Shown one piece after another: positions 5,938 through 6,618 of a stretch of 6,618 nucleotides of DNA (its first letter is position 1; the number at the start of each line of letters is the position of its first letter). The notes under the pieces are model-generated. The model saw only the letters and a list, made by a program, of their open reading frames with translations. It was not told where the DNA came from and made no database searches. The stretch is taken from NCBI GenBank assembly GCA_013041835.1, contig JABDRH010000126.1:1-6618 (forward strand), in the 5' to 3' direction. The DNA comes from Desulfatitalea sp. Its GTDB lineage: Bacteria; Desulfobacterota; Desulfobacteria; Desulfobacterales; Desulfosarcinaceae. The translations under genes and the position numbers were made by a program.

Positions 5938-6225
5938 TCAATCAACTCCTAACCTTTCTTTTATTTTCTCAATCTCTTCTGGAGAGACAAGGCCTTTTTC
6001 AATCAGAATATCTTCAATACCGGCAGCGCGCAGCAGGTCATTCCCAATCAATTCTTGTGGGCTGTTTTGACTTAACATAACAAAGCTGCTTTGCATCGTG
6101 TAGTGATCTTTGCGCAACACATCAAAAGTTGTCCAACCATATAGAATAAAATGGTGACTGAGAAGGTAGTAAAATGCACCGATCGCCAAGGCAATCAAAA
6201 CATAGTTTCTTATCCTAGACACCAT
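5938..6225 (-). CDS. Small single-pass membrane protein of unknown function
   Basis: The function is not recognised. The 95-residue product has one membrane helix (about 7-24, YVLIALAIGAFYYLLSHH) after a positively charged start (VSRIRN), so it is probably N-in. A soluble region follows (30-60), and then a helical end DLLRAAGIEDILIEKGLVSPEEIEKIKERLG (63-93) with a short 'L...G.ls.eE...i...L' pattern like the SHOCT-type small C-terminal modules. The start is chosen at 6225 because AGGAGG sits 4 nt upstream; an in-frame longer reading to 6288 would begin with TTG and has no such site. It lies downstream of the 5S rRNA terminator on the same strand, so it should need its own promoter. Confidence 0.75.
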   Translation of the reverse strand: MVSRIRNYVLIALAIGAFYYLLSHHFILYGWTTFDVLRKDHYTMQSSFVMLSQNSPQELIGNDLLRAAGIEDILIEKGLVSPEEIEKIKERLGVD

Positions 6226-6229
6226 GTTG

Positions 6230-6235
6230 CCTCCT
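6230..6235 (-). promoter_or_regulatory. Ribosome binding site for the 95-residue membrane protein
   Basis: Read on the - strand the site is AGGAGG followed by CAAC and ATG. A full consensus match right before the ATG at 6225 decides that start over longer in-frame readings. Confidence 0.75.
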
Positions 6236-6259
6236 AAACTTTGGGGTATCGCTTGCTTT

Positions 6260-6288
6260 AGTTTAGCTGACAATCCAATCATTTGCAA
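6260..6288 (-). promoter_or_regulatory. Candidate promoter for the 95-residue membrane protein gene
   Basis: On the - strand TTGCAA (6288-6283, 4 of 6 consensus -35) is followed after 17 bp by TAAACT (6265-6260, 4 of 6 consensus -10). Transcription would begin near 6253, leaving a leader of about 28 nt. It is supported only by pattern and by the need for a start after the rRNA terminator. Confidence 0.3.
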
Positions 6289-6362
6289 TGCCGAGCTCTC
6301 TCATCGCCAGTTTTCGATGATAATAACCGGCGCGCACGGATGACTTTTTTTGGATGCTGCCC

Positions 6363-6398
6363 AAAAAAAAACCCGGAATCGCAAAAGCGATTCCGGGT
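6363..6398 (-). terminator. Intrinsic terminator of the rRNA operon
   Basis: On the - strand ACCCGGAATCGC and GCGATTCCGGGT form a perfect 12-bp GC-rich stem (6371-6398) with a TTTT loop. It is followed by a run of eight to nine T (6371-6363). It lies about 10 nt beyond the 3' end of the 5S rRNA. This is a textbook Rho-independent terminator. Confidence 0.95.
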
Positions 6399-6407
6399 AA
6401 TAAAGTA

Positions 6408-6525
<118 letters not shown>

Positions 6526-6618
6526 AATTATATTTTGGATTTCAGTCTTTTAACCTTTATTGTTAAATTATGTAAAACTCGATGCAAAATCAAACGTTGG
6601 TTTTAATTTGTATATAGA
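6526..6618 (-). other. Part of the 23S-5S internal spacer
   Basis: This AT-rich sequence lies upstream of the 5S rRNA on the - strand. No tRNA and no recognisable 23S 3' end appear in these 93 bases, so the 23S gene most likely ends beyond the right edge. The spacer identity is inferred from usual 16S-23S-5S gene order. Confidence 0.6.

Noticed and set aside
6526..6618. A tRNA or the 3' end of 23S rRNA in the spacer
   Set aside because: No cloverleaf, T-loop GTTCRA or familiar 23S terminal sequence is seen in these 93 bases.

Overview
The window looks like ordinary chromosomal DNA from a Gram-negative bacterium. The best guess is a deltaproteobacterial (Desulfobacterota-type) anaerobe. The grounds are a roughly 50 % GC base composition, an E. 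coli-like long-form PurB, a bacterial 5S rRNA, and three small exported or membrane proteins whose look I associate with sulfate-reducer genomes. That lineage call is inference; no marker here fixes it.

Layout, left to right. (1) Positions 1-1247: purB (adenylosuccinate lyase), + strand, missing roughly its first 35 codons at the window edge. (2) 1248-1442: a regulatory stretch with a weak hairpin behind purB, an 18-bp dyad, and an extended -10 promoter candidate leading to a divergent small heat-shock protein (1443-1937). (3) 1975-2799: an exported two-part protein of unknown function, same strand, 37 nt downstream. (4) 2796-5200: a three-gene ABC uptake operon on the - strand, read ATPase, permease, solute-binding protein of the NMT1/THI5-SsuA type. 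Its last gene overlaps the end of the unknown gene tail to tail by 4 bp. (5) 5201-5302: a 102-bp divergent intergenic region with a promoter candidate and a TGTGTACACA palindrome. (6) 5303-5899: a multi-spanning membrane protein, + strand. (7) 5938-6225: a 95-residue single-pass membrane protein, - strand. (8) 6363-6525: the end of an rRNA operon on the - strand (5S rRNA plus a strong intrinsic terminator), with part of the 23S-5S spacer at the right edge.

Working together: the three ABC genes form a complete importer (periplasmic binding protein, membrane channel, ATPase). The binding protein suggests a small organic or heteroatom-containing ligand such as a pyrimidine thiamin precursor, sulfonate or similar, but the substrate cannot be fixed from sequence. 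The Hsp20 and the unknown exported protein may share a transcript. PurB and the rRNA are housekeeping functions unrelated to the rest.

I do not see a convincing undescribed multi-gene system. The points most worth a second look are the ABC ATPase/permease pair, whose Q-loop, signature and coupling-loop residues all depart from consensus; the divergent Hsp20 with a clear operator-like dyad at its promoter; and the palindrome at the probable start point of the 5303 gene.
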